Part shown: in pieces, positions 16,096 through 24,850 of the stretch | Numbering within the stretch: the first letter of the stretch is position 1 | How the letters are laid out: each line of letters opens with the position of its first letter | NCBI RefSeq assembly: GCF_900119145.1 | Contig: NZ_FPIY01000001.1 | Coordinates: forward strand, 930,001 to 994,000 | Direction of reading: 5' to 3' | DNA: 64,000 nt | Source of the DNA: Cellulophaga fucicola | Lineage (GTDB): Bacteria > Bacteroidota > Bacteroidia > Flavobacteriales > Flavobacteriaceae | Position numbers and translations under genes: made by a program | Notes under the pieces: model-generated | The model's input: only the letters and a program-made list of their open reading frames with translations | Told to the model about the DNA's origin: nothing | The model's database searches: none

Positions 16096-17993
16096 TGCAG
16101 AAAAGTCCGCAAGATATTTTACAACAATACTGGGGATATGCTAGCTTTAGAGGCTCGCAAGAAAAAATTATAACTACTGTTTTAGATCAAAAAGATGCTT
16201 TAGCATTATTACCAACTGGTGGCGGAAAATCTATTTGCTACCAAATACCCGCTTTAGTACAAGAAGGTATTTGTATAGTAGTCTCGCCATTAATTGCCTT
16301 AATACAAGACCAAGTAGATAGCTTAAAAGAAAAAGGTATAAAAGCCATTGCTCTTACCGGTGGTATTTCTATAGATGAAGTTATAAACTTACTAGACAAT
16401 TGTGTTTTTGGTAACTATAAGTTTCTATATCTGTCTCCAGAACGTTTACAACAAGACCTAATAAAAGAGCGTATTCTACAGATGAATGTAAACCTTATTG
16501 CTATAGATGAGGCACATTGCATTTCGCAATGGGGAAATGATTTTAGACCTGCATACCAAAATTGTGGCGTATTAAGAGATATGTTTCCGGCAGTACCTGT
16601 ATTGGCTCTTACAGCAACAGCAACTAAAAAAGTAGCAGAAGATATTATACAAAGTCTTCAATTTAGAGATTCTTTAATAATTAAAGATTCTTTTTCTAGA
16701 GATAATATTACCTATAAAATTGTTTGGAACGAAGATAAATTACATCAACTAAAACAACTTTGTGCGCGAACTGAAAATAGCGCTATTGTTTACGTAAGAT
16801 CTAGACGTTTAACAGAACAAATATCTGCTTATTTAAATAATAATGGTTTTACAACTACGTTTTTTCACGGTGGTGTTTCTAGAAAAGAAAAACAAAATAG
16901 ACTTACCAATTGGCTTAAAAATAAAAGTAAAATTATTGTAGCTACCAATGCATTTGGTATGGGTATAGACAAACCAGATGTTCGTTTGGTTGTGCATTAT
17001 CAAATTCCAGATAGTATAGAAAATTATTACCAAGAAGCCGGTAGAGCTGGTAGAGATGGTCAAGAATCTAATGCTGTATTACTTTTAAACAAAGAAGATG
17101 AAACACAAGTAAAACAACAGTTTCTAAGTGTTTTACCAGATATTACTTTTTTAAAACTGTTATATAATAAGTTAAATAATTATTTTCAGATTTCTTACGG
17201 AGAAGATAGACCAGAAAAGTTTCAACTAAACTTTAATGCATTTTGTAGCACCTATAAGCTAAAAGGTATGCTAACCTATAATGCACTAAAAATATTAGAT
17301 CAGCATTCTGTTATATCACTAGAAGAGAATTATAACAAACAAGCAACTATTCAATTTACAGCTACAAAACCAACACTTAATCAGTATTTAAGCACACATA
17401 AGAGTTTGGTTGCTATTGTACAAACATTGCTAAGGACGTATGGTGGTATTTTTGAATATGAAATAAAAATTAACACGGTATTACTATCTAAAAAATTGAA
17501 CATAGATGAAAACACCATTACACTAGCGCTTGAAAAATTACAAAAAGACGAAATTATAGCCTATACTGCACAAAACAGTGATTTAGAACTTACTTTTTTA
17601 GTGCCAAGAGAAGATGATTTAACTATAAATGCATTTTCTAAAAAAGTAAAAGAATTACAACAAGTAAAGGTTAACAACATAGATGCTATGTTAACGTATA
17701 TTAAAACTGATACTATTTGTAGAAATGTACAACTACTAGCTTATTTTGGAGAAAAAAAGAAACGTTGTGGCAAATGCGATGTTTGCTTAAAACAAGGTCC
17801 GCCAACAAATAATTTAATTTTAGAGCTAGTTGCCGTAGAAATTACTACAAAGTTAAGTTCTGCTAACTTAAGCTCTAGAGAACTAATACAAATGCTACCT
17901 TATAAAGAAGAGGTAGTTTTAGACACCTTACAGTCTTTATTAGAAGACAGTAAAATAGCCGTTAATTCACAAAACCAATATACAATACAATAA
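16095..17993 (+). CDS. recQ: ATP-dependent DNA helicase RecQ
   Basis: A 632-residue RecQ-family 3'-5' helicase with a GTG start overlapping the previous stop. Motifs visible: LLPTGGGKSICYQIP (Walker A), IDEAHCISQWGNDFRPAY (DEAH), LTATATKKV (motif III), ATNAFGMGIDKPDVR, YYQEAGRAGRDG (motif VI) and a zinc cluster CGKCDVC with an upstream Cys. A winged-helix/RQC-like region follows. There is no clear HRDC domain, so this is a shorter RecQ than E. coli RecQ; Bacteroidota often have both types. It acts in recombination and replication-fork repair. Confidence 0.92.
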   Translation: MQKSPQDILQQYWGYASFRGSQEKIITTVLDQKDALALLPTGGGKSICYQIPALVQEGICIVVSPLIALIQDQVDSLKEKGIKAIALTGGISIDEVINLLDNCVFGNYKFLYLSPERLQQDLIKERILQMNVNLIAIDEAHCISQWGNDFRPAYQNCGVLRDMFPAVPVLALTATATKKVAEDIIQSLQFRDSLIIKDSFSRDNITYKIVWNEDKLHQLKQLCARTENSAIVYVRSRRLTEQISAYLNNNGFTTTFFHGGVSRKEKQNRLTNWLKNKSKIIVATNAFGMGIDKPDVRLVVHYQIPDSIENYYQEAGRAGRDGQESNAVLLLNKEDETQVKQQFLSVLPDITFLKLLYNKLNNYFQISYGEDRPEKFQLNFNAFCSTYKLKGMLTYNALKILDQHSVISLEENYNKQATIQFTATKPTLNQYLSTHKSLVAIVQTLLRTYGGIFEYEIKINTVLLSKKLNIDENTITLALEKLQKDEIIAYTAQNSDLELTFLVPREDDLTINAFSKKVKELQQVKVNNIDAMLTYIKTDTICRNVQLLAYFGEKKKRCGKCDVCLKQGPPTNNLILELVAVEITTKLSSANLSSRELIQMLPYKEEVVLDTLQSLLEDSKIAVNSQNQYTIQ

Positions 17994-17994
17994 T

Positions 17995-18942
17995 ATGAGC
18001 AATTTACGCATTGTTTTTATGGGAACACCAGATTTTGCTGTGACCATTTTAGATAGTTTATTACAAAACAAGTATACAGTAGTTGGTGTTATTACCGCTC
18101 CAGACAAGCCAGCTGGTCGTGGTAGAAAAATACACACTTCTGCCGTTAAACAATATGCAGAAAAAAACAACCTTAATATATTACAACCAACAAACTTAAA
18201 AGACCCTGGTTTTATTAAGGAACTAGAAGACCTAAAAGCAAACCTACAAATTGTAGTCGCTTTTAGAATGCTACCTAAGGTTGTTTGGCAAATGCCAAAA
18301 CACGGGACATTTAATTTACATGCATCTTTATTACCACAATATCGTGGAGCAGCACCAATTAACTGGGCTATTATAAATGGAGAAACAGAAACAGGTGTTA
18401 CTACATTTTTTATTGATGATAAAATTGATACAGGTGAAACCATTCTACACAAAAAAATAAACATTACCGCTACAGAAAATGCGGGTGTTTTACACGACAG
18501 GTTAATGAATCTTGGAGCAGAACTAGTAATAGAAACATTAGTACAGATTGAAAATGGTAGCGTAAACACCAAAAAACAAGAAGATAACAGCGATTTAAAA
18601 TTGGCTTACAAGATACATAAGGACACTTGTAAAATAGATTGGACAGCAAATACCACAAAAACCTACAATTTAATAAGAGGTTTAAGTCCATACCCAGCAG
18701 CTTGGACTACCTTATATAATGATGATAGTGGTACACCTTTAAAGGTATACACAACAGAATTAGAAGAAACAGAACACAACCTAACTCCAGGTAAATTAGT
18801 TTTTGATAAGAAAACAATTAAAGTTGCAGTTCCAAACGGCTACATAAAACTGTTAGAAATACAGCTTTCTGGCAAGCGAAGAATGAAAACCAGCGATGTT
18901 TTAAACGGCTTACAATTAAAAGAAACTGCATATTTAGACTAG
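17995..18942 (+). CDS. fmt: Methionyl-tRNA formyltransferase
   Basis: A 315-residue Fmt, which formylates initiator Met-tRNA with 10-formyl-THF. It shows RIVFMGTPDFAV at the start, APDKPAGRGRK, the catalytic Asn-His block FNLHASLLPQYRGAAPINWAI, FIDDKIDTGE with the catalytic Asp, and a C-terminal OB-like domain (GLSPYPAAWT, VAVPNGYIKLLEIQ). Start is 1 bp after the recQ stop, so it is the third gene of the operon. Confidence 0.95.
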   Translation: MSNLRIVFMGTPDFAVTILDSLLQNKYTVVGVITAPDKPAGRGRKIHTSAVKQYAEKNNLNILQPTNLKDPGFIKELEDLKANLQIVVAFRMLPKVVWQMPKHGTFNLHASLLPQYRGAAPINWAIINGETETGVTTFFIDDKIDTGETILHKKINITATENAGVLHDRLMNLGAELVIETLVQIENGSVNTKKQEDNSDLKLAYKIHKDTCKIDWTANTTKTYNLIRGLSPYPAAWTTLYNDDSGTPLKVYTTELEETEHNLTPGKLVFDKKTIKVAVPNGYIKLLEIQLSGKRRMKTSDVLNGLQLKETAYLD

Positions 18943-19041
18943 CTAACACGATTTTTGGTCTAAAAAAGCGTAGAAAAAGCCCTACTTTATTAACAAACAC
19001 TCTTAGTTATTAACAAAATGGCGTATTTCCCTGCATTTTAC

Positions 19042-19071
19042 TTGCGTTAAAGTTAAATCCATATAAATTTG
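19042..19071 (+). promoter_or_regulatory. Promoter of the HU gene
   Basis: TTG (19042-19044) and TAAATTTG (19064-19071) are separated by 19 bp, a good Bacteroidota sigma-A promoter, 46 bp before the HU start codon. Confidence 0.65.
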
Positions 19072-19117
19072 TTAGAAGAATATAAGTTATTAAAACAACA
19101 ATTAATTTAATTTAATT

Positions 19118-19390
19118 ATGAACAAAACAGAATTAATCGATGCTATGGCAGCTGACGCTGGCATCACTAAAGCAGCAGCAAAGAAAGCATTAGAGTCTTT
19201 TTTAGGAAACGTTGAAGGATCACTTAAAAAAGGTGGTAGAGTTTCTTTAGTAGGTTTTGGATCTTGGTCTGTAACAAGAAGAGAAGCTAGAGACGGTAGA
19301 AACCCACAAACTGGTAAAACTATCAAGATAGCAGCTAAAAACGTTGTTAAATTTAAAGCTGGTACTGAGTTAAGCAACTCTGTAAACTAA
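19118..19390 (+). CDS. HU family DNA-binding protein
   Basis: A 90-residue HU/IHF-type nucleoid protein: MNKTELIDAMAADAGITKAAAK, the DNA-binding arm VGFGSWSVTRREARDGRNPQTG with the conserved RxGRNPxTG, and IKIAAKNVVKFKAGTEL. It binds and bends DNA as a dimer. Codon use differs from neighbours in favouring frequent codons, as expected for a highly expressed gene. Own promoter and own strong terminator; monocistronic. Confidence 0.96.
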   Translation: MNKTELIDAMAADAGITKAAAKKALESFLGNVEGSLKKGGRVSLVGFGSWSVTRREARDGRNPQTGKTIKIAAKNVVKFKAGTELSNSVN

Positions 19391-19410
19391 GCAATAGTTT
19401 TTTAAGATAT

Positions 19411-19440
19411 AAAAGCGCTTCTCTTGAGAAGCGCTTTTTT
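19411..19440 (+). terminator. Intrinsic terminator of the HU gene
   Basis: The GC-containing stem AAGCGCTTCTC/GAGAAGCGCTT with a 2-nt centre is followed by a T-tract, 21 bp after the HU stop codon. Confidence 0.93.
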
Positions 19441-19501
19441 TATGTGCTTATTTTTTATTTCTCGTAAAATTTATTTACTTTAATTGAATAAACACGATTA
19501 T

Positions 19502-20062
19502 ATGCCAACTAACCACCCACAAAAAGGAAACCTTCTTGTTGCAGAACCGTCTTTAACTGGCGATGTTTCTTTTAACAGGTCTATTGTATTATTAGCAGAG
19601 CACAACAAAGAAGGCTCTGTAGGCTTTATTCTTAATAAGCCCTTATCCTATACTATAAACGATTTAGTAGAGGATATTAAAGCTTCTTTTAAAGTTTATA
19701 ACGGAGGCCCAGTAGAACAAGACAACTTATATTTTATACACAAAGTACCGCACCTTATAGAAGACAGCATAGAAATATCTAATGGTATTTTTTGGGGCGG
19801 TAATTTTCAAAAAATAGTAGGATTAATAAATGACAATACCATTACCCATAAAGATATCCGCTTTTTCCTTGGTTATTCTGGTTGGGATTCTCTTCAGTTA
19901 GACTTTGAGTTAAGTTCTAAATCTTGGATAGTAACACGCAACATATACAAAAGTGCTATTTTAGAAAAATGTACAATTGATCTTTGGAAAGAAAAGATGG
20001 ATGAACTTGGCGGCGATTATTTATTATGGTCTAACGCTCCAGAAAATCCTGCATTAAACTAA
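19502..20062 (+). CDS. YqgE/AlgH family protein
   Basis: A 186-residue protein of the YqgE/AlgH family, recognisable by KGNLLVAEPSLTGDVSFNRSIVLLAEHN, GSVGFILNKPLSY, YNGGPVEQDNLYFIH and FLGYSGWDSLQLDFE. I chose ATG 19502 over an in-frame TTG 18 bp upstream because the family starts near PxxGxLLVA. Its molecular role is not established. The stop overlaps the convergent aminotransferase stop by 4 bp. Confidence 0.9.
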   Translation: MPTNHPQKGNLLVAEPSLTGDVSFNRSIVLLAEHNKEGSVGFILNKPLSYTINDLVEDIKASFKVYNGGPVEQDNLYFIHKVPHLIEDSIEISNGIFWGGNFQKIVGLINDNTITHKDIRFFLGYSGWDSLQLDFELSSKSWIVTRNIYKSAILEKCTIDLWKEKMDELGGDYLLWSNAPENPALN

Positions 20063-20904
20063 GACAACCTAGCTAATGCATTTAATTTTCCTAATAAATC
20101 TTTAGCAACCTCATTGCTAAATTCTTTTTTCCTGTACTTAGTAATAGACTGTATACCAGTAATTGCGTTCGTTACAAAAAGTTCGTCTGCCTTTTGAAGT
20201 TCAAAAGGAGAAATAGAAGCCTCTTCTAGTGTGTAATTTTCTAATTTTTCTAAACTTGCTATTAACTTTTTACGAGTAATACCATTTAAACATCCATCTT
20301 TTAAAGGCGGTGTTTTTATAACTGAGCCTTTAACCAAGAATAAATTGCCATTTAAAGCCTCTACAACCTGTTTTGCATTGTTTAGTAGCAAACAGTTGTC
20401 ATAACCATTTTCGTTAGCGTAAATGCTTCCTAAGACGTTTATAATTCTATTATTAGACTTTAATGTAGATAACAATCCTGTATTAACATAATGATCTTTA
20501 AAAAGCTCTACTTCATAGGCTCCGTCTTTATGTACATAAAAAGGGTTCTCTAGTGCTTTAGCCTCTATGATATAACTAATATTATTTGTAGTTGGCAAAT
20601 ACAAACCGCCATTATCTCTATATACCGTAATACGTATACGCACAGCGCTATTTTGTAGTTGACTAGCTTCTATAGTTTCTAGAATTTTTTCTTCTAGATA
20701 TTCCATAGTAAAATTCATTGGTATTTCCATACGTAGAATACGCATAGATGCCATAAGGCGTAGATAGTGATCTTCCCAAAAGTAAATTTTACCGTTTACA
20801 ACACGTATGCTTTCAAATAGTGAATCGCCATAACGCAAGCCCCTATTTTCTTCATTTAAAAATAATGCGTTGTTCTCTAGTAATTCTCCGTTAAAATTGA
20901 TCAT
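20059..20904 (-). CDS. Aminotransferase class IV
   Basis: A 281-residue PLP enzyme of fold type IV (branched-chain aminotransferase, D-amino-acid transaminase, or aminodeoxychorismate lyase). It has NEENRGLRYGDSLFESIRVVNG, LRLMASMRIL, the lysine-bearing central region TGLLSTLKSNNRIINVLGSIYA and NLFLVKGSVIKTPPLKDGCLNGITR, ending DELFVTNAITGIQSI. The exact substrate cannot be told; PabC-like lyase is possible. On the minus strand it lies downstream of the START-like gene and has its own -7 box at 20933-20940. Confidence 0.85.
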   Translation of the reverse strand: MINFNGELLENNALFLNEENRGLRYGDSLFESIRVVNGKIYFWEDHYLRLMASMRILRMEIPMNFTMEYLEEKILETIEASQLQNSAVRIRITVYRDNGGLYLPTTNNISYIIEAKALENPFYVHKDGAYEVELFKDHYVNTGLLSTLKSNNRIINVLGSIYANENGYDNCLLLNNAKQVVEALNGNLFLVKGSVIKTPPLKDGCLNGITRKKLIASLEKLENYTLEEASISPFELQKADELFVTNAITGIQSITKYRKKEFSNEVAKDLLGKLNALARLS

Positions 20905-20932
20905 AAAAAAAGCCTTGAAAAAAATTCAAGGC
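20905..20932 (-). terminator. Terminator of the START-like gene, abutting the next start codon
   Basis: On the minus strand GCCTTGAA/TTCAAGGC (20912-20932) with a 5-nt loop is followed by seven T, which run straight into the ATG of the aminotransferase (ATG at 20904-20902). It ends the START-like transcript and also forms most of the aminotransferase leader. Confidence 0.7.
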
Positions 20933-20940
20933 CAAAGATA
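20933..20940 (-). promoter_or_regulatory. -7 promoter box of the aminotransferase gene
   Basis: TATCTTTG on the minus strand lies directly upstream of the terminator stem and 28 bp before the ATG. A transcript starting 5-8 nt further would begin inside the hairpin, so promoter and upstream terminator are interleaved. Confidence 0.5.
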
Positions 20941-20958
20941 TTGTTTATTTCATAATTT

Positions 20959-21345
20959 CTAGGCAGATCCTAGAACTTGTTTTAAACTAGAAATCTGGTT
21001 TGTCCACAATAATTTACCTTCTTCTACTTCATCTTCTTCAGCAAAGTCGGATATAAACAAAGAAACATCAGATGTTATGTCATCTACTTTTATGCGCAGC
21101 TCAAAATAACAGCTATCGTCTTCTTCTTCTTCCCAAGTAAAACGGATAAATTCGTCGCTTTTTTTCTTTAGTAAATTAGCAACTTCTTCAGATCCATCCC
21201 AAATAAAGGTAAATTTTTCTCCTCTAGAGTTAACGTTGTCTGCAAACCATTCTGATAATCCAGATGGTGTAGATATATATTGATAAAGCATTTGTGGTGA
21301 TGACTGTATCACAAACTCTAGCTCATAGTTAATTTTATCACTCAT
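20959..21345 (-). CDS. START-like domain-containing protein
   Basis: A 128-residue soluble protein with the helix-grip (START/AHSA1-like) pattern seen across Bacteroidota: YELEFVIQSSPQMLYQYIST, GLSEWFADNV, KFTFIWDGSEE, IRFTWEEEEDDSCYFELRI and a C-terminal helix LLWTNQISSLKQVLG. Ligand and role are unknown. It is strongly acidic. Likely monocistronic because a terminator follows. Confidence 0.85.
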   Translation of the reverse strand: MSDKINYELEFVIQSSPQMLYQYISTPSGLSEWFADNVNSRGEKFTFIWDGSEEVANLLKKKSDEFIRFTWEEEEDDSCYFELRIKVDDITSDVSLFISDFAEEDEVEEGKLLWTNQISSLKQVLGSA

Positions 21346-21431
21346 TCTCGTAATGTTTAAGAAAAGGCAATATATATATTTCTCTATGATAAAAAAACAA
21401 AAAATGCTATAATATTTTTATGAAAATTTAT

Positions 21432-21463
21432 TTTGATTATCAGGAAAAAGATATATATATTTG
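21432..21463 (+). promoter_or_regulatory. Promoter of tRNA-Met
   Basis: TTTG (21432-21435), a 20-bp spacer and TATATTTG (21456-21463) match the Bacteroidota consensus well. The tRNA starts 22 bp downstream. Confidence 0.8.
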
Positions 21464-21484
21464 CAGCCGTTAAAAAAAACACCT

Positions 21485-21558
21485 GGCGAGGTAGCTCAGT
21501 TGGTTAGAGCGTCGGATTCATAACCCGGAGGTCACGAGTTCAACTCTCGTTCTCGCTA
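21485..21558 (+). tRNA. tRNA-Met (CAT), elongator type
   Basis: A 74-nt cloverleaf. The acceptor GGCGAGG pairs with TCTCGCT (G-U at the first and last pairs), the D-arm is GTAGCTCAGTTGGTTAGAGC, the anticodon loop ATTCATAAC carries CAT, the variable loop is GAGGTC and the T-arm is ACGAG-TTCAACT-CTCGT. CCA is not encoded. The body matches elongator Met tRNAs of Bacteroidota rather than the initiator or a lysidine Ile tRNA. Single gene, not in a cluster. Confidence 0.93.
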
Positions 21559-21563
21559 CAACA

Positions 21564-21598
21564 GAAAAGCGATTTAGTTCTACTAAATCGCTTTTTTT
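21564..21598 (+). terminator. Terminator after tRNA-Met
   Basis: Stem AAGCGATTTAG/CTAAATCGCTT with a 5-nt loop and a seven-T tail, 6 bp after the tRNA end. Confidence 0.93.
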
Positions 21599-21600
21599 AT

Positions 21601-21924
21601 GCCTTTTTTTTTCATTTAAAGGCTTTTTAACAACAAATACACGCTTTTTTGCTCTTTTAGAACTTTATTATTTTTCAATTACGTTTAGTTTTCAATTTAA
21701 AAAAGTAATTAATTTCTATTCTACGCTCCTACTCTTTTCTTCTGAGTGCTTATTATCGACTTAAAAATACTGGACTTAAATCAGTTGTTTTTTTATCTAA
21801 CTCTTAACAGATTTAATTTATTTTACAATAAATATTGAAAAGGAATTGCGTTAATAATAGATTCATTTGAATTAAAGGCTACAGAAAAAAAGTTAGATTT
21901 TTGATTGTGTAAAGCACCATAAAA
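21601..21924. other. 324-bp gap with no recognised feature
   Basis: Very AT-rich, no frame above 20 codons with a start, and no hairpin terminator. The last 40 bp probably hold the YihY promoter (TTAGATTTTTG near 21893), which matches the consensus poorly. Confidence 0.5.
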
Positions 21925-22827
21925 ATGAAACAGTTAGACAATTCTCATAAATTTAATCTTAAAGAGCTACCATCATTACTAAGTAAAACGTACAAATCTT
22001 GGATGGCAGACGATCCTTTTAGACTAAGTGCTATTGTAGCCTATTATACTGTTTTAGCACTACCCGCTTTATTAGTTATAATAATTAATGTTGTTGGCTC
22101 CATTTGGGGAATAGAAATTGTTCAAGGTCAATTAACAGACGAGTTTACTTCTGCCTTAGGAAAAGATGCGGCAACTGCAATAGAGCAAATAATTAGCGAA
22201 ACGCAGGACTCTGATAAAAACCTATTATCTACTATAATTGGTATTGGTACGCTGTTATTTGGTGCTACAGGTGTGTTTTATCAACTTAAAATATCATTAA
22301 ATGAAATTTGGAAAATTAAACCGAATCCTAAGGCTAGTATTTGGAAAATAATAACCGATCGTGCTGTAAGTTTTGCTTTTATTTTGGTCATTGGTTTTTT
22401 ACTTTTAGTAAGTTTTATTGTAACCGCAGCTATTAGCGCTTTAAATAGTTACATACGTGACGTTTTACCAGATGTATTACTATATGTAGCCTATATCTTA
22501 GATTTTGTTTTATCCGTGGGTATTATTTCTGTGTTGTTTGCACTAATGTTTAAATACCTGCCAGACGCAAAAATTAAATGGAAAACAGTATGGATTGGTG
22601 CTATTTTAACAGCAATACTTTTTGTGATAGGTAAATTACTCTTAGGAATTTATTTTGGGCAAGCAGATCCTGGATCTACTTATGGCGCTGCTGGTAGCAT
22701 TGTTCTAATTCTCTTATGGGTTTCTTACTCTTCTCTTATTCTTTTCTTTGGAGCAGAATTTACTTATGTATACGCCAAACGATATGGTTCTGGCATAGAG
22801 CCAAAAGGTATTGCCGTAAAAAAATAA
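21925..22827 (+). CDS. YihY/virulence factor BrkB family membrane protein
   Basis: A 300-residue membrane protein with six helices, matching YihY/BrkB: SWMADDPFRLSAIVAYYTVLALPALLV at helix 1, GVFYQLKISLNEIWKI, FKYLPDAKIKWKTVWIGAILTAILF and YGAAGSIVLILLWVSYSSLILFFGAEFT. The early RNase BN label for this family is no longer held; function is unknown, perhaps transport. It opens a plus-strand run of stress-like genes. Confidence 0.9.
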   Translation: MKQLDNSHKFNLKELPSLLSKTYKSWMADDPFRLSAIVAYYTVLALPALLVIIINVVGSIWGIEIVQGQLTDEFTSALGKDAATAIEQIISETQDSDKNLLSTIIGIGTLLFGATGVFYQLKISLNEIWKIKPNPKASIWKIITDRAVSFAFILVIGFLLLVSFIVTAAISALNSYIRDVLPDVLLYVAYILDFVLSVGIISVLFALMFKYLPDAKIKWKTVWIGAILTAILFVIGKLLLGIYFGQADPGSTYGAAGSIVLILLWVSYSSLILFFGAEFTYVYAKRYGSGIEPKGIAVKK

Positions 22828-22935
22828 ACAGTCTTTTATTTTATAAGAGTTAACCTTTTGTGTGATACAACTAAAACATATTGCCGTAAGTTTTCACTTT
22901 TGTAGAAATAATCATTCACCCTTTAATCCACTACA

Positions 22936-23958
22936 ATGAAACATATTAGTCCTAATATTATAAGACAAATTTTTGTTTTGCTACTCATAATCCTAATGGG
23001 TGCTCTTATTTTTGAAGAAATGCTACCCTATTTTAGTGGTGTTTTAGGAGCAATTACCATATATGTTATATTAAGAAAATCTATGAAAAAACTCGTAGAA
23101 AAAGGATGGTACCCTAACCTTGCCGCTATTTTTCTAATGATCTTATCTTTCTTGTGTATAATGATTCCTTTAGTAGGCTTAGGTCTTATGATGGGGAGTA
23201 AAATACAGTATGCAGTAGATAACTCACAGAAAGTAATTAATGCAGGTAAAGAGCAATTAGGTAAAGTAGAGTCTTATTTTAATATAGATATAACATCAGA
23301 AATAGACACAAGCGCCATAACATCTTGGTTATCAGATCACCTTCAGAATTTTGCAGGAGGCACCTTTAATATGGTTATTTCTGTAACTCTTATGTACTTT
23401 CTTTTATTTTTTATGTTAACAAACAGAAAAAAGCTAAGAGATTCATTATTTGAATATATCCCTATTAGAGATGAAAATTTAAAAATAATTAGCAAAGAAA
23501 CCAGTGCAAATGTAAAAGCAAATGCACTAGGAATACCTTTAGTTGCCATAGGACAAGGTATTGTTGGTTTAATAGGTTTTTTAATTTTTGGTATACCAGA
23601 CCCATTTTTCTGGGCAGCTATTGTTACTGTTGGCTCTATGATTCCGTTTGTAGGTAGCGCATTGGGTACAGTGCCTGTATTTTTATTAGCATTATCTAAC
23701 GGAGATAGTTTTCAGGCCTGGGGTATTTTTATTTATGGTATTGTTGCTATTGGAGCCACAGACAATGTTTTTAGATTGTATATTTTAAAAAGATTAGACG
23801 ATGTACACCCTATAATAACTTTAGTTGGTGTTTTAGTTGGTGTTCCACTATTTGGTTTTATAGGTTTAATTTTTGGTCCTTTATTAGTAAGTTTATTTCT
23901 TATTGTTGTTCGCATTTACAAAAAGCAATACGGTCAAGAACCAAAAGAAAACAACTAA
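22936..23958 (+). CDS. AI-2E family transporter (TqsA/PerM-like permease)
   Basis: A 340-residue permease with about eight helices and a periplasmic or cytoplasmic helical loop (residues 85-140). The conserved C-terminal half is visible: ALGIPLVAIGQGIVGLIGFLIFGIPDPFFWAAIVTVGSMIPFVGS and DDVHPIITLVGVLVGVPLFGFIGLIFGPLL. Family members export AI-2 or other small molecules or act in Na+(Li+)/H+ exchange; the substrate here is unknown. It is 108 bp after the YihY gene, with no clear terminator. Confidence 0.9.
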   Translation: MKHISPNIIRQIFVLLLIILMGALIFEEMLPYFSGVLGAITIYVILRKSMKKLVEKGWYPNLAAIFLMILSFLCIMIPLVGLGLMMGSKIQYAVDNSQKVINAGKEQLGKVESYFNIDITSEIDTSAITSWLSDHLQNFAGGTFNMVISVTLMYFLLFFMLTNRKKLRDSLFEYIPIRDENLKIISKETSANVKANALGIPLVAIGQGIVGLIGFLIFGIPDPFFWAAIVTVGSMIPFVGSALGTVPVFLLALSNGDSFQAWGIFIYGIVAIGATDNVFRLYILKRLDDVHPIITLVGVLVGVPLFGFIGLIFGPLLVSLFLIVVRIYKKQYGQEPKENN

Positions 23959-24152
23959 CCCACAAGCAAATTTTTAATCTAATCTAAATCTTACAATTCT
24001 AAATTTATTTTTTTAGGTCGATTTTTCACTCTTTTTTTTGATTGCATCAAAGATGAAATGGAACCAGTTAACCTTTACTACAAATCAGTTGTAATATTGA
24101 GTAAGTAAAAAATGTATAACATTCTGAATCATCAGAATAAAAAAATAGAATT

Positions 24153-24794
24153 ATGAAAATAGGAATTATAGGAAGTGGAAAAATTGGAGGAAATTTAGGT
24201 AAACACTGGGCAAAAGCAGGTCACGATGTACTTTTTAGTTCTAGACACCCAGAGCAACTAGGAAGCCTTATTAAAGAAGCAGGTACAAACGCAAAAGCAG
24301 TTAGTATAACAGATGCTTTTGAAGCTAAAGCAGACATATATCTATTAGCAATGCCTTTTAAAGCAATAGACAAAATATCTGAACTCTATGCTGGTGAGTA
24401 TGCCAATAGTGTTATTTTGGATGCCACAAACCCTTACCCAGAAAGAGATGGAGACATGGCACAAAATGTTAGAGATGCTAATTATAATGCATCTGAATAT
24501 ACTGCTATGAAATTTAGCTCTGCTAAAACAGCAAAAGCTTTTAATACCATTAAAGCAGAACACTTAAGAGATAGAGCTTTTAGATCTCTAGACAAATTAT
24601 CTGTGCCATTTGCAGCCCAAGACCAACAAAGCAAAACAGTTGTACAAAACTTAATAGAAGATATTGGGTTTGATGCTGTATATGTTGGAAATTTAAGCGA
24701 CACAAAGATTATGGATCCTGAGCAAGAAATTTACGGTGTCTCTACTTCTAAATCCGAGCTTTTAGAGACTGTTAACTCACTAAAACAAAAATAA
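24153..24794 (+). CDS. NADPH-dependent F420 reductase-like oxidoreductase
   Basis: A 213-residue Rossmann protein: MKIGIIGSGKIGGNLGKHWAKAGHDVLFSSR gives the GxGxxG and an Arg suited to NADPH. YLLAMPFKAID, ILDATNPYPERDG and AKAFNTIKAEHLRD follow the F420_oxidored family. Flavobacteria do not make F420, so it is likely a general NADP-dependent reductase of unknown substrate, like other bacterial homologues. A weak hairpin overlaps the stop. Confidence 0.85.
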   Translation: MKIGIIGSGKIGGNLGKHWAKAGHDVLFSSRHPEQLGSLIKEAGTNAKAVSITDAFEAKADIYLLAMPFKAIDKISELYAGEYANSVILDATNPYPERDGDMAQNVRDANYNASEYTAMKFSSAKTAKAFNTIKAEHLRDRAFRSLDKLSVPFAAQDQQSKTVVQNLIEDIGFDAVYVGNLSDTKIMDPEQEIYGVSTSKSELLETVNSLKQK

Positions 24795-24818
24795 GCAGTT
24801 ACAAATACTGCTTAAAAA
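24793..24818 (+). terminator. Weak intrinsic hairpin after the oxidoreductase
   Basis: AAGCAGT/ACTGCTT with a 7-nt loop starts inside the stop codon and is followed by AAAAATT rather than a T-tract, so termination is probably partial at best. Confidence 0.35.
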
Positions 24819-24850
24819 TTAAAAACAAATAATAACAAAAACACAAACAT

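Noticed and set aside
17967-18572. 201-residue minus-strand frame inside fmt
   Set aside because: Shadow of the fmt gene, whose motifs are complete on the plus strand.
21601-21924. Small RNA or gene after the tRNA terminator
   Set aside because: No promoter followed by a terminator and no protein-like frame; called empty.
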